A stretch of 64,000 nt of DNA, from assembly GCA_036504975.1 (NCBI GenBank), contig DASXUF010000072.1, forward strand, positions 38,500 through 102,499. The letters run 5' to 3'. Positions 15,723 through 24,083 of this stretch are shown piece after piece. This DNA comes from Candidatus Binatia bacterium (GTDB lineage: Bacteria; Desulfobacterota; Binatia; UBA9968). The notes beneath the pieces are model-generated. The model was not told the origin of the DNA and did no database searches. It saw only the letters and a program-made list of their open reading frames with translations. The translations under genes and the position numbers were made by a program. How positions within the stretch are numbered: position 1 is the stretch's first letter; every line of letters starts with the position of its first letter.

Positions 15723-17429
15723 ATGATCACCAGTGAAGCCGTATCGGCGCTGCGGTTGCGAGAAAAGATCGATTGGCTGCAGGGCGCGATCATGCTCGCG
15801 CTGCTCGCCCTGCTCTTCGTCTTCATGCTCTACCCCGTCTTGCGCGTTCTTTGGGTCGCTCTCGCCGGCGAAGAAGGCAGCTTCACGGCGATCCATTTTC
15901 AAAACTTTTTTCTCCGGCCGCTTTTCCGCGAGGCGCTGTGGAACACCCTCTGGAGCGGCTTTCTCGTCGTGTTTTTCGGCAGCTTGATCGCCATTCCGCT
16001 CGCCTACGTGATCGCCCGCTACGAGTTCCGGGGAAAAATTTTGCTGCAGACGCTGGCCACCTTGCCGCTCGTCATCCCGCCGTTTGTCGGCGCCGTGGCG
16101 TTCCAGCAGATCCTCGGCCGGAGCGGCGCCGTCAATCTTCTGCTTTTACGTTGGTTCGACTTCACGATTCCCTTCATGGACGGCCTGACCGGCGTCGTCC
16201 TGGTGCAGACGCTGCACTTCTTTCCGTTCATCATGCTCAACACCGCGGTATCGCTTAGCAACATCGATGCTTCGCTGGAGGAGATGGCAGAGAGCATGGG
16301 GTGCCACGGGGCGAGGCTCTTTCGCCGCGTCACCTTGCCGCTCATGCTTCCCGGCTTTATCGCCGGCTCTCTTCTCACGTTTATCCGGGCGATCGACGAT
16401 CTCGGCACGCCGCTGATGTTGAACTACAAGAATCTCCTCGCGCCGCAGGCCTATCTCCGCATCACGACCATCGGCATCGACGATGTGGACGGCTACGTCA
16501 TCTGTGTCGTGCTGGTCGTTCTCTCGCTCGCGTCTCTGCTAGCGGCGCGGAAGTATCTGAGCCTCGCCGAATACGCCACCGTCCAGGGCGGCGCCGGCGC
16601 CAGCCGGCCGATCCATGGAAAGAAACTCTTTTTCGTTCTGCTCTTGAGCGCGCTCGCAGTGACGATCGGCCTGCTGCCGCACATCGGTATTTTCCTTCTG
16701 TCGCTCTCGAAGGTCTGGAGCTTTTCCGTCCTGCCCACCCGGTTGACCTTGGATAATTACACGGAGATTCTCTTTCGCGCGCCTCACTTCATCAAAAACA
16801 CGCTGCTCTACACGGGGCTCGCCGCCGGCTTCGCCGTCGCGCTCGGCGCCGCCATCGCTTTTCTCCTGCTGCGGAGCCGGCTATGGGGAAGAAATCTGCT
16901 CGACGCGCTGGCCACCTTGCCGCTCGCCATTCCCGGCGTGGTGCTCGCGGTGGGCTACATCCGGGTCTTCCACGGCTGGGATTTTCCCGGCGTCGGCGCG
17001 CCGCTGACTTCCACCTGGCTCATCCTCGTGGTCGCCTATACCATGCGCCGGCTGCCTTACACCGTGCGCGCTTGTTACGCCGCCCTGCAGCAGGTTCACG
17101 TGAGCCTCGAGGAGTCGGCGCAGAATCTCGGCGCCAACCGGCTGAGAACTTTTTTCCGCGTGACCCTGCCGCTCATCAGCGGCGGCGTCGTGGCCGGCGG
17201 GCTCATCGCCTTCATCACTTCGTGCGTCGAGCTTTCTTCCACGATCATGCTGGTGCCCAGGATCGAGTTGGGACCGATCTCCTACGGCATCTACGTCTAC
17301 ATGCAGAGCGCGCTCGGCCGGGCCGCCGGCGCCGCTCTGGGAGTCGTGGCGATCGCCATGGTGGCGCTGGGGACTTATCTGACGCACCGTATTTTCGGCG
17401 CCCGCGCCGGCAGCGCGTTTAGAGTGTAA
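15723..17429 (+). CDS. Fused ABC transporter permease (FbpB-like, two permease domains)
   Basis: A 568-residue inner-membrane protein with two tandem binding-protein-dependent permease domains. Each has an EAA-like loop: Glu-Glu-Met-Ala-Glu-Ser-Met-Gly followed by Thr-Leu-Pro-Leu-Met in the first half, and Glu-Glu-Ser-Ala-Gln-Asn-Leu-Gly followed by Thr-Leu-Pro-Leu in the second. This fused arrangement is typical of ferric-iron and 2-aminoethylphosphonate/thiamine class importers. It stands between the binding protein and the ATPase, with only 2 bases to the latter. Confidence 0.9.
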   Translation: MITSEAVSALRLREKIDWLQGAIMLALLALLFVFMLYPVLRVLWVALAGEEGSFTAIHFQNFFLRPLFREALWNTLWSGFLVVFFGSLIAIPLAYVIARYEFRGKILLQTLATLPLVIPPFVGAVAFQQILGRSGAVNLLLLRWFDFTIPFMDGLTGVVLVQTLHFFPFIMLNTAVSLSNIDASLEEMAESMGCHGARLFRRVTLPLMLPGFIAGSLLTFIRAIDDLGTPLMLNYKNLLAPQAYLRITTIGIDDVDGYVICVVLVVLSLASLLAARKYLSLAEYATVQGGAGASRPIHGKKLFFVLLLSALAVTIGLLPHIGIFLLSLSKVWSFSVLPTRLTLDNYTEILFRAPHFIKNTLLYTGLAAGFAVALGAAIAFLLLRSRLWGRNLLDALATLPLAIPGVVLAVGYIRVFHGWDFPGVGAPLTSTWLILVVAYTMRRLPYTVRACYAALQQVHVSLEESAQNLGANRLRTFFRVTLPLISGGVVAGGLIAFITSCVELSSTIMLVPRIELGPISYGIYVYMQSALGRAAGAALGVVAIAMVALGTYLTHRIFGARAGSAFRV

Positions 17430-17431
17430 CG

Positions 17432-18529
17432 GTGGACGCGGCGCAAATCCGATTGGAAAAAATCGGCAAGAGGTACGGCGACGTTTGGGCGGCGCGCCAT
17501 ATCGATCTTACGATCGAGCGCGGCGAGTTCTTCACTCTCCTCGGTCCGAGCGGCTGCGGCAAGACGACGCTCTTGAGAATGATCGCGGGGTTCGCCGCGC
17601 CGGACGAAGGCGCGGTCTTTCTCGACGGCCGCCTCGTGAACCACGTTCCGTCCTGGCGGCGCGACGTCGGCATGGTCTTTCAGAACTATGCCCTGTGGCC
17701 GCACATGACCGTCTTCGAGAACGTCGCCTTCGGCTTGCGCGAGCGAAAATTTCCGCGTGCTGAGATCGGGGCGCGGGTCGCCGACGCGCTCGAGCGCGTG
17801 GGGCTGGCGGCGACGGAGAAGCGCCGGCCGTCGCAGTTGTCCGGCGGGCAGCAGCAGCGCGTCGCACTGGCCCGGACACTGGTCGTGCAGCCCCGGGCTT
17901 TGTTGTTGGACGAGCCATTGAGTAATCTCGACGCCAAGCTCCGCGCCGAGATGCGCATCGAGCTGCTGAAGCTCCAGCGCGACCTCGGCATCACGACGGT
18001 CTACGTCACGCACGATCAGGAAGAAGCGCTCGCCCTCTCCACGCGCATCGCCGTCATGGAGGGCGGAAAAGTGGTCCAGGAAGGCAGCCCGCGCGAGATC
18101 TACGAGAACCCGCGCTCGCGCTTCGTCGCCGAGTTCGTCGGCCAATCCAATCTGTTTTTTGGCTCGATCAAGCAGGCGGGGGACGGATTCGTGGAAGTCG
18201 AAACCGACGAAGGGCTTAGAATCAAGACCGCCGCGGCGCAAGTGCAACTTCAGAGCGCGCCGGCCGGGAAAATCACGCTTTATATCCGGCCTGAAACGAT
18301 GACCTTGCTGCCGGTCGGCGCCGCTCCCCAGGATTCCAATCGATTGACCGGCAGGGTCACCGCGACCGCCTACCAGGGCTCTTCAGTGGAATACGAAGTG
18401 GATGTCAAAGGCAAATCGATCCGCGCCCACGTGGCCAATCCGAGAAATCTTTTCAACCGCGGCGATGAAGTCGCGGTGGTATTCGACCCGCCCGACGTCG
18501 GGTGTGTACTTGATGAGAATTTGAGATAG
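17432..18529 (+). CDS. ABC importer ATPase (FbpC/PotA-like)
   Basis: A 365-residue ATP-binding subunit. Walker A Gly-Pro-Ser-Gly-Cys-Gly-Lys-Thr-Thr is at 38-46, signature Leu-Ser-Gly-Gly-Gln at 136-140, and Walker B with Asp160-Glu161; a TOBE-type regulatory domain follows from about 280. GTG start at 17432, 2 bases after the permease stop, indicates coupling. It completes a binding protein-permease-ATPase importer. The ligand class is probably ferric iron or a small phosphorylated or organic compound; the sequence cannot discriminate. Confidence 0.9.
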   Translation: MDAAQIRLEKIGKRYGDVWAARHIDLTIERGEFFTLLGPSGCGKTTLLRMIAGFAAPDEGAVFLDGRLVNHVPSWRRDVGMVFQNYALWPHMTVFENVAFGLRERKFPRAEIGARVADALERVGLAATEKRRPSQLSGGQQQRVALARTLVVQPRALLLDEPLSNLDAKLRAEMRIELLKLQRDLGITTVYVTHDQEEALALSTRIAVMEGGKVVQEGSPREIYENPRSRFVAEFVGQSNLFFGSIKQAGDGFVEVETDEGLRIKTAAAQVQLQSAPAGKITLYIRPETMTLLPVGAAPQDSNRLTGRVTATAYQGSSVEYEVDVKGKSIRAHVANPRNLFNRGDEVAVVFDPPDVGCVLDENLR

Positions 18530-18547
18530 TTTTGTATCGGAGGACGG

Positions 18548-19195
18548 ATGATGAAGCTCTATACTTTTTTTCGCAGCTCGGCCTCGTATCGCGTGCGCAT
18601 CGCGCTGAATTTAAAGGGCCTGGAATATGAGCAGGCGCCGATCCACTTGCGGCGCGGCGGCGGCGAGCAATTTTCTTCCGGCTACAAAGCGAAAAATCCC
18701 CAGGCGCTCGTGCCGACCTTGGAAGACCGCGGGCGGCGGCTCACGCAGTCGCTGGCGATCATCGAGTATCTCGAAGAGCGTTACCCCGCGCCGCCGCTTC
18801 TGCCGAAAGATCCGGCGGACCGCGCGCTCGTGCGCGCGATGGCGCTGGCGGTCGCATGCGAGATTCACCCGATACAGAATCTACGAGTCTTGAGCTATTT
18901 GAGAAGCGAGCTGAAGCAGCCGGAAGCGGAGGCGAACCGTTGGGCACAGCACTGGATCGGCCTCGGCTTCTCGGCTCTAGAGCAAATGGTGCTCGCCGCT
19001 TCGAAGCGGGGCAAGTTCTGTTTCGGCGATGCGCCGACGCTCGCCGATCTTTGTCTCGTGCCGCAGGTTGCCAATGCCAGGCGGTTCGGCTGCGATTTTT
19101 CGGGTTATCCGACTCTGGTCCGGATCGACGCCCACTGCGTTACACTGCCGGCATTCGTCAAAGCCGCGCCGGAAAATCAGCCGGACGCGGAATGA
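18548..19195 (+). CDS. maiA: Glutathione S-transferase of the zeta class, maleylacetoacetate isomerase
   Basis: A 215-residue protein with an N-terminal thioredoxin-fold domain bearing the zeta-class Ser-Ser-Ala-Ser-Tyr-Arg-Val-Arg motif (residues 10-17), a Gln-Ser-Leu-Ala-Ile glutathione-contact segment near 67, and an all-helical C-terminal domain. The enzyme isomerises maleylacetoacetate to fumarylacetoacetate in tyrosine and homogentisate breakdown. No other pathway gene is adjacent, so another zeta-class activity is possible. GGAGG lies 4 bases before ATG 18548 and 7 before ATG 18551, so the second ATG may be used. Confidence 0.82.
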   Translation: MMKLYTFFRSSASYRVRIALNLKGLEYEQAPIHLRRGGGEQFSSGYKAKNPQALVPTLEDRGRRLTQSLAIIEYLEERYPAPPLLPKDPADRALVRAMALAVACEIHPIQNLRVLSYLRSELKQPEAEANRWAQHWIGLGFSALEQMVLAASKRGKFCFGDAPTLADLCLVPQVANARRFGCDFSGYPTLVRIDAHCVTLPAFVKAAPENQPDAE

Positions 19196-19203
19196 GGCGG
19201 AGC

Positions 19204-19304
19204 GGAGAGCCGACACCCGCTCTCCGAGTTCGCGCAATAGATCCGTGGTTAGGCCAACCGGCAGTGACGGATGCGCGAACTCTCCGAGCGGGCATCGGCT
19301 CTCC
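19204..19304. repeat. Imperfect 33-bp inverted repeat (MITE/REP-like hairpin)
   Basis: The arms 19204-19236 and 19272-19304 are reverse complements with 28 of 33 positions matching. They begin GGAGAGCCGA and end AGTTCGCGCA, and they separate a 35-base loop. The element fills the gap between the GST gene and the next gene, whose Shine-Dalgarno lies just after it. It could be a miniature mobile element, an mRNA-stabilising hairpin or a processing site. Confidence 0.6.
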
Positions 19305-19331
19305 TTTAAGAAAAGGTAGGAGGTGAGCGCG

Positions 19332-20264
19332 ATGGAATTTAAAGGCATCTACGCTGCCAACATCACGCCGTTCGAGCCGGACGGAAAAGAAATTCGCGCC
19401 GACGAGCTGGAACGGCTTTTCCTCGAGCTGAAACGGGCAGGCGTTACCGGCATGGTTTGCAACGGCCACGCGGGAGAAGGCGAGCTGCTGAATCGTAAGG
19501 AAAAACGTGACGTGGTCAAACTTGCGCGGCAGACGCTGGGGACGGACTATCCCGTCGTCGCGGGGGTTCACGCGTTGCCGACTTGGGAATTGATCGAGCA
19601 GGTCGAGGACGCGAAGGAGGCCGGCGCGAGCGCGGTGATGCTCTGCGCGCCGCCGCTCTTCGCCTGGCACGCGGACCGTCACCCGGATTTCGGCATCGCG
19701 CAGATTCGGGCGGTGGCCGAGACGGTTCCGGACATGCCGATCGTGCTGTTTCAGTATTCGCCGAACAATCCTTTTTACTACCGGCCGGAAGTCCTGGCGC
19801 GCATCTGCCGCGAGATTCCACAAGTCCAGGCGATCAAGATGGCGACCAACGTGGACGTCGCCCAATATGAAGAAGAAGTTCGCGCTGTCCGCGCCGTGCC
19901 GCGGAAAATTTTTCTGCTGCCGGCCAACGGGCGCACACTCTACTATGCGTTTCAACTTCTGCCCGACGGCGCGCTATCGGGCTCGGCCAATTTCTGTCCG
20001 GCGCACGACGTCGAGATGTTCGAGGCGGTGAAGCGAGGCGATTTGAAGCGCGCAAAACAATTGCACGATGAAATCTTTCCGATCTTCCGGTTGGTTTACC
20101 GCGACCCGTACGTCTTTCTCCACATACGCTACAAGTATTGCGCCTGGCTGCTGGGAAAAATCTCGAGCCCGGCCTTGAGATCGCCGCTGGTACCGCTGCC
20201 GGCCGACGAGGTGAATGCGCTGAGAGACGGGCTCCGGGCTGCGCGTCTAGAGCCGGTAGCGTAG
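19332..20264 (+). CDS. Dihydrodipicolinate synthase (DapA/NAL) family aldolase
   Basis: A 310-residue TIM-barrel class I aldolase. The Schiff-base Lys is Lys169 in Gln-Ala-Ile-Lys-Met-Ala, and the catalytic Tyr is near residue 142 in Phe-Gln-Tyr-Ser-Pro. The substrate loop reads Asn-Gly-His-Ala-Gly-Glu-Gly-Glu, not the canonical Gly-Thr-Thr-Gly-Glu, so a substrate other than that of lysine-biosynthetic DapA is likely. ATG 19332 lies 8 bases after AGGAGG and is preferred over GTG 19323. The family includes lyases and dehydratases acting on pyruvate-derived keto acids. Confidence 0.85.
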   Translation: MEFKGIYAANITPFEPDGKEIRADELERLFLELKRAGVTGMVCNGHAGEGELLNRKEKRDVVKLARQTLGTDYPVVAGVHALPTWELIEQVEDAKEAGASAVMLCAPPLFAWHADRHPDFGIAQIRAVAETVPDMPIVLFQYSPNNPFYYRPEVLARICREIPQVQAIKMATNVDVAQYEEEVRAVRAVPRKIFLLPANGRTLYYAFQLLPDGALSGSANFCPAHDVEMFEAVKRGDLKRAKQLHDEIFPIFRLVYRDPYVFLHIRYKYCAWLLGKISSPALRSPLVPLPADEVNALRDGLRAARLEPVA

Positions 20265-20330
20265 CAGCGGCCACTTCATGTCTTCGCCGCGCACGATCCT
20301 TGCGCGCGTACCGGACAGACTCCGCCTCAG

Positions 20331-21122
20331 TCAGTAGGTTTGGGGGACTCGCGGCTTGTTCTGCGCGTTGCTTGCCGCGCGTTTGAGCGCCGTCGTGGAG
20401 AGTTGCGGTTTTTTCTGCTGAATCGTGAGCGCCGCCGTTTTAGTGACGCTATCCGTAGAGGCCGAAATCGTTGCCGCAACTGCTTCGCCCGCGGTCGTAT
20501 TCACCGCGAAGGTAGCGGAGTCGCTTCCAGCAGCGACTAGGACGCTCGGCGGCACGCCAGCTCTACTCGGCTTGTTGCTCGAAAGCGTGACCGCGATTCC
20601 GCCCGGTGGAGCGTTGCCGTCGAGCTGAACAGTCGCCGTCGACGTCGAGCCGCTCGGAACCGTCGTCGGGTTTAGGCTGATAGAGGTCAACAGGGACGAC
20701 TTGACGGCGAGGCCCACGGTTTTGCTGACCCCGTCGTGTTTGCCGGTAATCATCGCCGTAGTCGTCGCACTTACCGGCAACGTTGTCACGGTAAAAGCCG
20801 CTGATGTCGCGCCGCCGGCGACCTTGACCGTCGCCGGGACATTGACCGCCCGATCGTCCGCCGAAAGTTCGACCACGATGCCTGGCGCCGGCGCGGCGGC
20901 GGTCAAAACGACCGTTCCATGCGCGGGCTGGCCGCCCGTAACGCTCGACGGGCTCAGATTCAGAGCTCTTACTGTTACCGCTGGGAATCGCCTGAAATCC
21001 GGCTGCGATCCGGAGACCGGACGGCTGGAAATATCATGAATCCCTGTTGACGGAGCACAGCTCCCGAACCACAGCGCGGCCGCTACCACTGGTAATGAAA
21101 CACGAAAGAACGCATCGACCAT
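20331..21122 (-). CDS. Secreted Ig-like repeat protein (short paralogue)
   Basis: A 263-residue exported protein with a signal segment ending near Phe-Gly-Ser-Cys (possible lipidation site), a short linker, then two roughly 85-95-residue Ig-like/bacterial adhesion-type repeats. Each repeat begins Leu-x-Leu/Ile-x-Pro-(Ser/Thr)-(Ser/Thr)-Val, has a middle Gly-Gly-Ile/Val-x-Val-x-Leu, and an Ala-Thr-Ile strand. It is paralogous to the C-terminal half of 21165-22799 and keeps a similar signal peptide, but lacks the long N-terminal domain. The C-terminus is basic and Gln/Lys-rich. Confidence 0.7.
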   Translation of the reverse strand: MVDAFFRVSLPVVAAALWFGSCAPSTGIHDISSRPVSGSQPDFRRFPAVTVRALNLSPSSVTGGQPAHGTVVLTAAAPAPGIVVELSADDRAVNVPATVKVAGGATSAAFTVTTLPVSATTTAMITGKHDGVSKTVGLAVKSSLLTSISLNPTTVPSGSTSTATVQLDGNAPPGGIAVTLSSNKPSRAGVPPSVLVAAGSDSATFAVNTTAGEAVAATISASTDSVTKTAALTIQQKKPQLSTTALKRAASNAQNKPRVPQTY

Positions 21123-21164
21123 GGCTGCCTCCATCGGCAGTAACTGGAACGCTGAGAAATACGC

Positions 21165-22799
21165 TTACGATGTTTTTCTCTGAACCGTCAGCGTCGCTTT
21201 TTTGGTTGTACCGTTGTAGGACGCGGAGATCGTCGCTAAAACTTTTGGCCCTGCGGTCGTATTAATGGGGAAGGTTGCGGAATTTCCTCCAGCCGGAATC
21301 GTGACAGTCGGCGGCACGACCCCGCGTTTCGGTCTGCTGCTCGAAATCGTTATTACGATTCCGCCGAATGGTGCATTGGCGTTGAACCGCACCGTGCCGG
21401 TCGAAGTCGTGCCGCCAGGGACCGTCGTCGGATTTAAATTGAGAGACGATAGCACGGGAGGCATGACCGCAAGCGCTGCGGTTTTGCCGGTCCCGTCATA
21501 ACTACCCGTGATCGTCGCGGTCGTCGCCGCGCCAACCGGCGAGCTATTCACGGTGAAATTCGCCGATGTCGCGCCGGCCGCAACCGTGACCGTCGCTGGC
21601 ACGGTGATCGCCGGATCGTCAACTGAAAGATCGATCATGATTCCTCCCGCGGGCGCCGCCGCGGTCAAAACGACCATGCCGCTCGCCGTCTGCCCGCCCG
21701 TTACGCCCGACGGGCTTATGCTTACGGCTTTAAGCGCCGCCGCGGTTTCAGCGGGAGCATTGTAGCCTAACTGAATCACTTCGAAGTCGCTTGCCGTAAG
21801 CGCAGCGAACGCAGGATTCAAGACAGAGTTGTCCCAACGCGTGTCGTAGGTTCCGGTTATGTACATGTCCGAGCCGTTGTCCGCGACGATGAGGCCGTGC
21901 CTCTGCATGGCGCGAAATATTTTCTGCACGTTTGGGTCGCTCGTTCGCTGGGTCACGTCCACGCTCGCCTTCAACCTCAGGCGCGCGCCCATGGGCAACG
22001 CGCCCGAGGTCGATCCCGCGCGGTGGGACGCGGGATATACGTAGCCGTTGGTGCGGCGCACGGTGACGCGAAACGCGTGGCCGATTTCGGCGATGCCCGG
22101 ATCGTAAACTTCGTCGTACCGGATCAGTCCCGGCAGGACCGCCAGGCCGGCGGCGTCGGCCGAAGTCCAGGTGTCGGGCCTCCGGTCGTTGGTGTTCATG
22201 TCGAAGAAGGCGCCTGAGCCGGCGTACCATTGATTCTCCGTCGGATTGTAATAGACGTTGAAAAGCTCGTAGAGATAGTTGCGGTCGGCGTCTACGATGA
22301 GCAGGTGCCGGTCCTGGCTGCCGCGCCGATCAACGTTGCCCGGATCGCCGCCTTCGATCCAATATGGCTCGAACGCAGCCTCGGGGGGAATCGGATAAAA
22401 AGGAAAGCTCATGTCGGTTGCGTGATCGACGCCGTCGCTCTCGTCGGAATACAGAAAATCCACGGCGACCAGGTACGAGGGCGTTACTCCCGACACGACG
22501 GCGTAGGGCATGCCATAGATGGCGTTAGGATCTTGCGCCGTCGAAGCGTCGCCGCCGAGATCGGGATGAAGCCGACGCGTGACGCCGTTGTTGATGAATG
22601 CAATGTAGCCTGCCGAGTTGGGATCGACCGGCCAACTGCTGATGTCGCGGTTCCACCAGTTGTCGGCGGGGAAAAGCGGCAGGGAATCGGGTAACGGCCC
22701 GCCGGGGATGCTATCGATCGCTTGGGCGGGAGTACACGTCCCGAACCACAGGGCAATGGCTGCCAATAAAAGTGAAAGACGAAAAAAACTGTGAACCAT
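21165..22799 (-). CDS. Secreted protein with an uncharacterised N-terminal domain and two Ig-like repeats
   Basis: A 544-residue exported protein. The signal peptide ends around Phe-Gly-Thr-Cys-Thr-Pro-Ala-Gln-Ala. The N-terminal domain (about 35-345) contains Asp-Asn-Trp-Trp-Asn, Leu-His-Pro-Asp, Asp-Arg-His-Leu-Leu-Ile-Val-Asp, Arg-Pro-Asp-Thr-Trp-Thr-Ser-Ala-Asp-Ala-Ala-Gly and Tyr-Pro-Ala-Ser-His-Arg-Ala. Similar domains occur in secreted proteins of soil bacteria, but I cannot name a function. Two Ig-like repeats follow (about 355-450 and 450-544). ATG 22799 was chosen because it begins the signal peptide. The neighbouring gene is a shortened duplicate. Confidence 0.75.
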   Translation of the reverse strand: MVHSFFRLSLLLAAIALWFGTCTPAQAIDSIPGGPLPDSLPLFPADNWWNRDISSWPVDPNSAGYIAFINNGVTRRLHPDLGGDASTAQDPNAIYGMPYAVVSGVTPSYLVAVDFLYSDESDGVDHATDMSFPFYPIPPEAAFEPYWIEGGDPGNVDRRGSQDRHLLIVDADRNYLYELFNVYYNPTENQWYAGSGAFFDMNTNDRRPDTWTSADAAGLAVLPGLIRYDEVYDPGIAEIGHAFRVTVRRTNGYVYPASHRAGSTSGALPMGARLRLKASVDVTQRTSDPNVQKIFRAMQRHGLIVADNGSDMYITGTYDTRWDNSVLNPAFAALTASDFEVIQLGYNAPAETAAALKAVSISPSGVTGGQTASGMVVLTAAAPAGGIMIDLSVDDPAITVPATVTVAAGATSANFTVNSSPVGAATTATITGSYDGTGKTAALAVMPPVLSSLNLNPTTVPGGTTSTGTVRFNANAPFGGIVITISSSRPKRGVVPPTVTIPAGGNSATFPINTTAGPKVLATISASYNGTTKKATLTVQRKTS

Positions 22800-23063
22800 G
22801 TCCCCCTCTGGCGGTAACAGGACAGCAAGCCGCATGCCGGGCAGATGCCAGCCAGCGCTCTAGCGTAAGGAGGAACTGCGTTGGAAAAAAAAGACAGATT
22901 GAGACAAGTTATGGTGGACAACTTTCGGCATTTCGCCGGCGCCTGTGGCGTTTTTCCTTCTTTCGCGTGTTTATCCTTACATCTTTGTCCTTGACGCCCG
23001 TTGGATAGTTGCCTTATTTTGCGGCCACAACTAGAGGGGCAATAGAAAAGAGGGAGGGGAAAA
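22800..23063. other. Divergent intergenic region
   Basis: About 264 bases separate the minus-strand secreted protein from the plus-strand propeller gene. It contains a candidate plus-strand promoter at 22991-23020 and a purine-rich ribosome binding site before 23064. No gene or repeat is visible. Confidence 0.4.
22991..23020 (+). promoter_or_regulatory. Candidate promoter for the SMP-30-like gene
   Basis: TTGACG (22991-22996), an 18-base spacer and TATTTT (23015-23020). The leader to the ATG at 23064 would be about 37 bases and holds GAGGGAGGGG as ribosome binding site. Confidence 0.4.
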
Positions 23064-24062
23064 ATGATGAGGATTTTACTGTTATTGACTGCGCTCCTGG
23101 CTTGGCTCGGCGTCGCGCTTGACGCCGAAGCGGCCAAAGTATCGGTCCTGGTCGATCTCGATCCCAATAGCGCCGAGCAAACCGTTATCGTGGAGACCGT
23201 CACCGCCGATCAGCAAGGGCTGCTCTATGTTTGCGACCGCGTCAGCGGCAACGTCATTCGGATCGACCCTAAAAATCCCAAGCTGGTTGTCGTCGGCCGA
23301 ATCGAGGCGCGCGAGATCGGTGGCAAAAAAGTCAGAGCCGACAGTTCGGGACTGGTTTTCAACCAACAAGGCGATCTTTTTCTTACCAGCGGCGCGTTCC
23401 GCGAAATTCTCCGCATCAAGAAAGCCGATCTCAATCCCGACAAGCCCGGTGTCGCCGAAACTTTTGCTACCGGCACCGAAGGCGCGAACGGCATCGCCTT
23501 CGACAGACGCGGCGTGCTCTACGTCTCGGGAGGCCGGAATGGAAAAATCTATCGCATCGGGCCCGCGGGCGGCGCCGCCGAAAATTGGGCGCAGATCGAG
23601 CTTCATACCCGGACGCTGCCGGATGGGAGAACACAGCAGGCGATTCCGGCCAACGGCCTCGTCTTCGATGCCAAAGGAGAAATCCTTTACGTTGCGGATA
23701 CGGCGCGGGGCGCGATCTGGAAAATTGCCGTGGGCGCGGACGGAAAAGCCGGCACGCCGGCGCTCGTGGCGCAGAGCCCGTTGTTGGAAGGCGCCGACGG
23801 ACCGGCCTTCGATCCGAGCGGCAGACTTTGGGTCGCGGCCAACGAGCGCAACGCCGTCGTCATGGTCACGCTCGACGGAAAAGTCGAGGACATCGCCAAG
23901 AACGGCAGCAAGGGCCCGCTGGAATTTCCCACGTCTGTCGTTTTTGTCGGCAACACGGCCTACGTCAACAACTTCGACACGCCGCGGCGCGACAACCTCG
24001 CGGCCGACGGCAAGACTTCCATTGATGGCATCGGCGCCTCGATCGTGCAGATCACGCCGTAG
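23064..24062 (+). CDS. Exported SMP-30/gluconolactonase-like beta-propeller protein
   Basis: A 332-residue protein. Signal peptide residues 1 to about 23 (Leu-rich, Ala-Glu-Ala-Ala) are followed by a six-bladed-type beta-propeller with repeated strands such as Leu-Leu-Tyr-Val-Cys-Asp, Gly-Leu-Val-Phe-Asn, Gly-Ile-Ala-Phe-Asp-Arg-Arg-Gly-Val-Leu-Tyr-Val, Gly-Leu-Val-Phe-Asp-Ala-Lys-Gly and Leu-Trp-Val-Ala-Ala-Asn. This matches the SMP-30/NHL superfamily, which includes calcium-dependent lactonases and non-enzymatic scaffolds. The enzymatic role is unproven. It ends convergently 21 bases from the rhomboid gene. Confidence 0.8.
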   Translation: MMRILLLLTALLAWLGVALDAEAAKVSVLVDLDPNSAEQTVIVETVTADQQGLLYVCDRVSGNVIRIDPKNPKLVVVGRIEAREIGGKKVRADSSGLVFNQQGDLFLTSGAFREILRIKKADLNPDKPGVAETFATGTEGANGIAFDRRGVLYVSGGRNGKIYRIGPAGGAAENWAQIELHTRTLPDGRTQQAIPANGLVFDAKGEILYVADTARGAIWKIAVGADGKAGTPALVAQSPLLEGADGPAFDPSGRLWVAANERNAVVMVTLDGKVEDIAKNGSKGPLEFPTSVVFVGNTAYVNNFDTPRRDNLAADGKTSIDGIGASIVQITP

Positions 24063-24083
24063 AAAGTTCGACAAAGAATAGAT

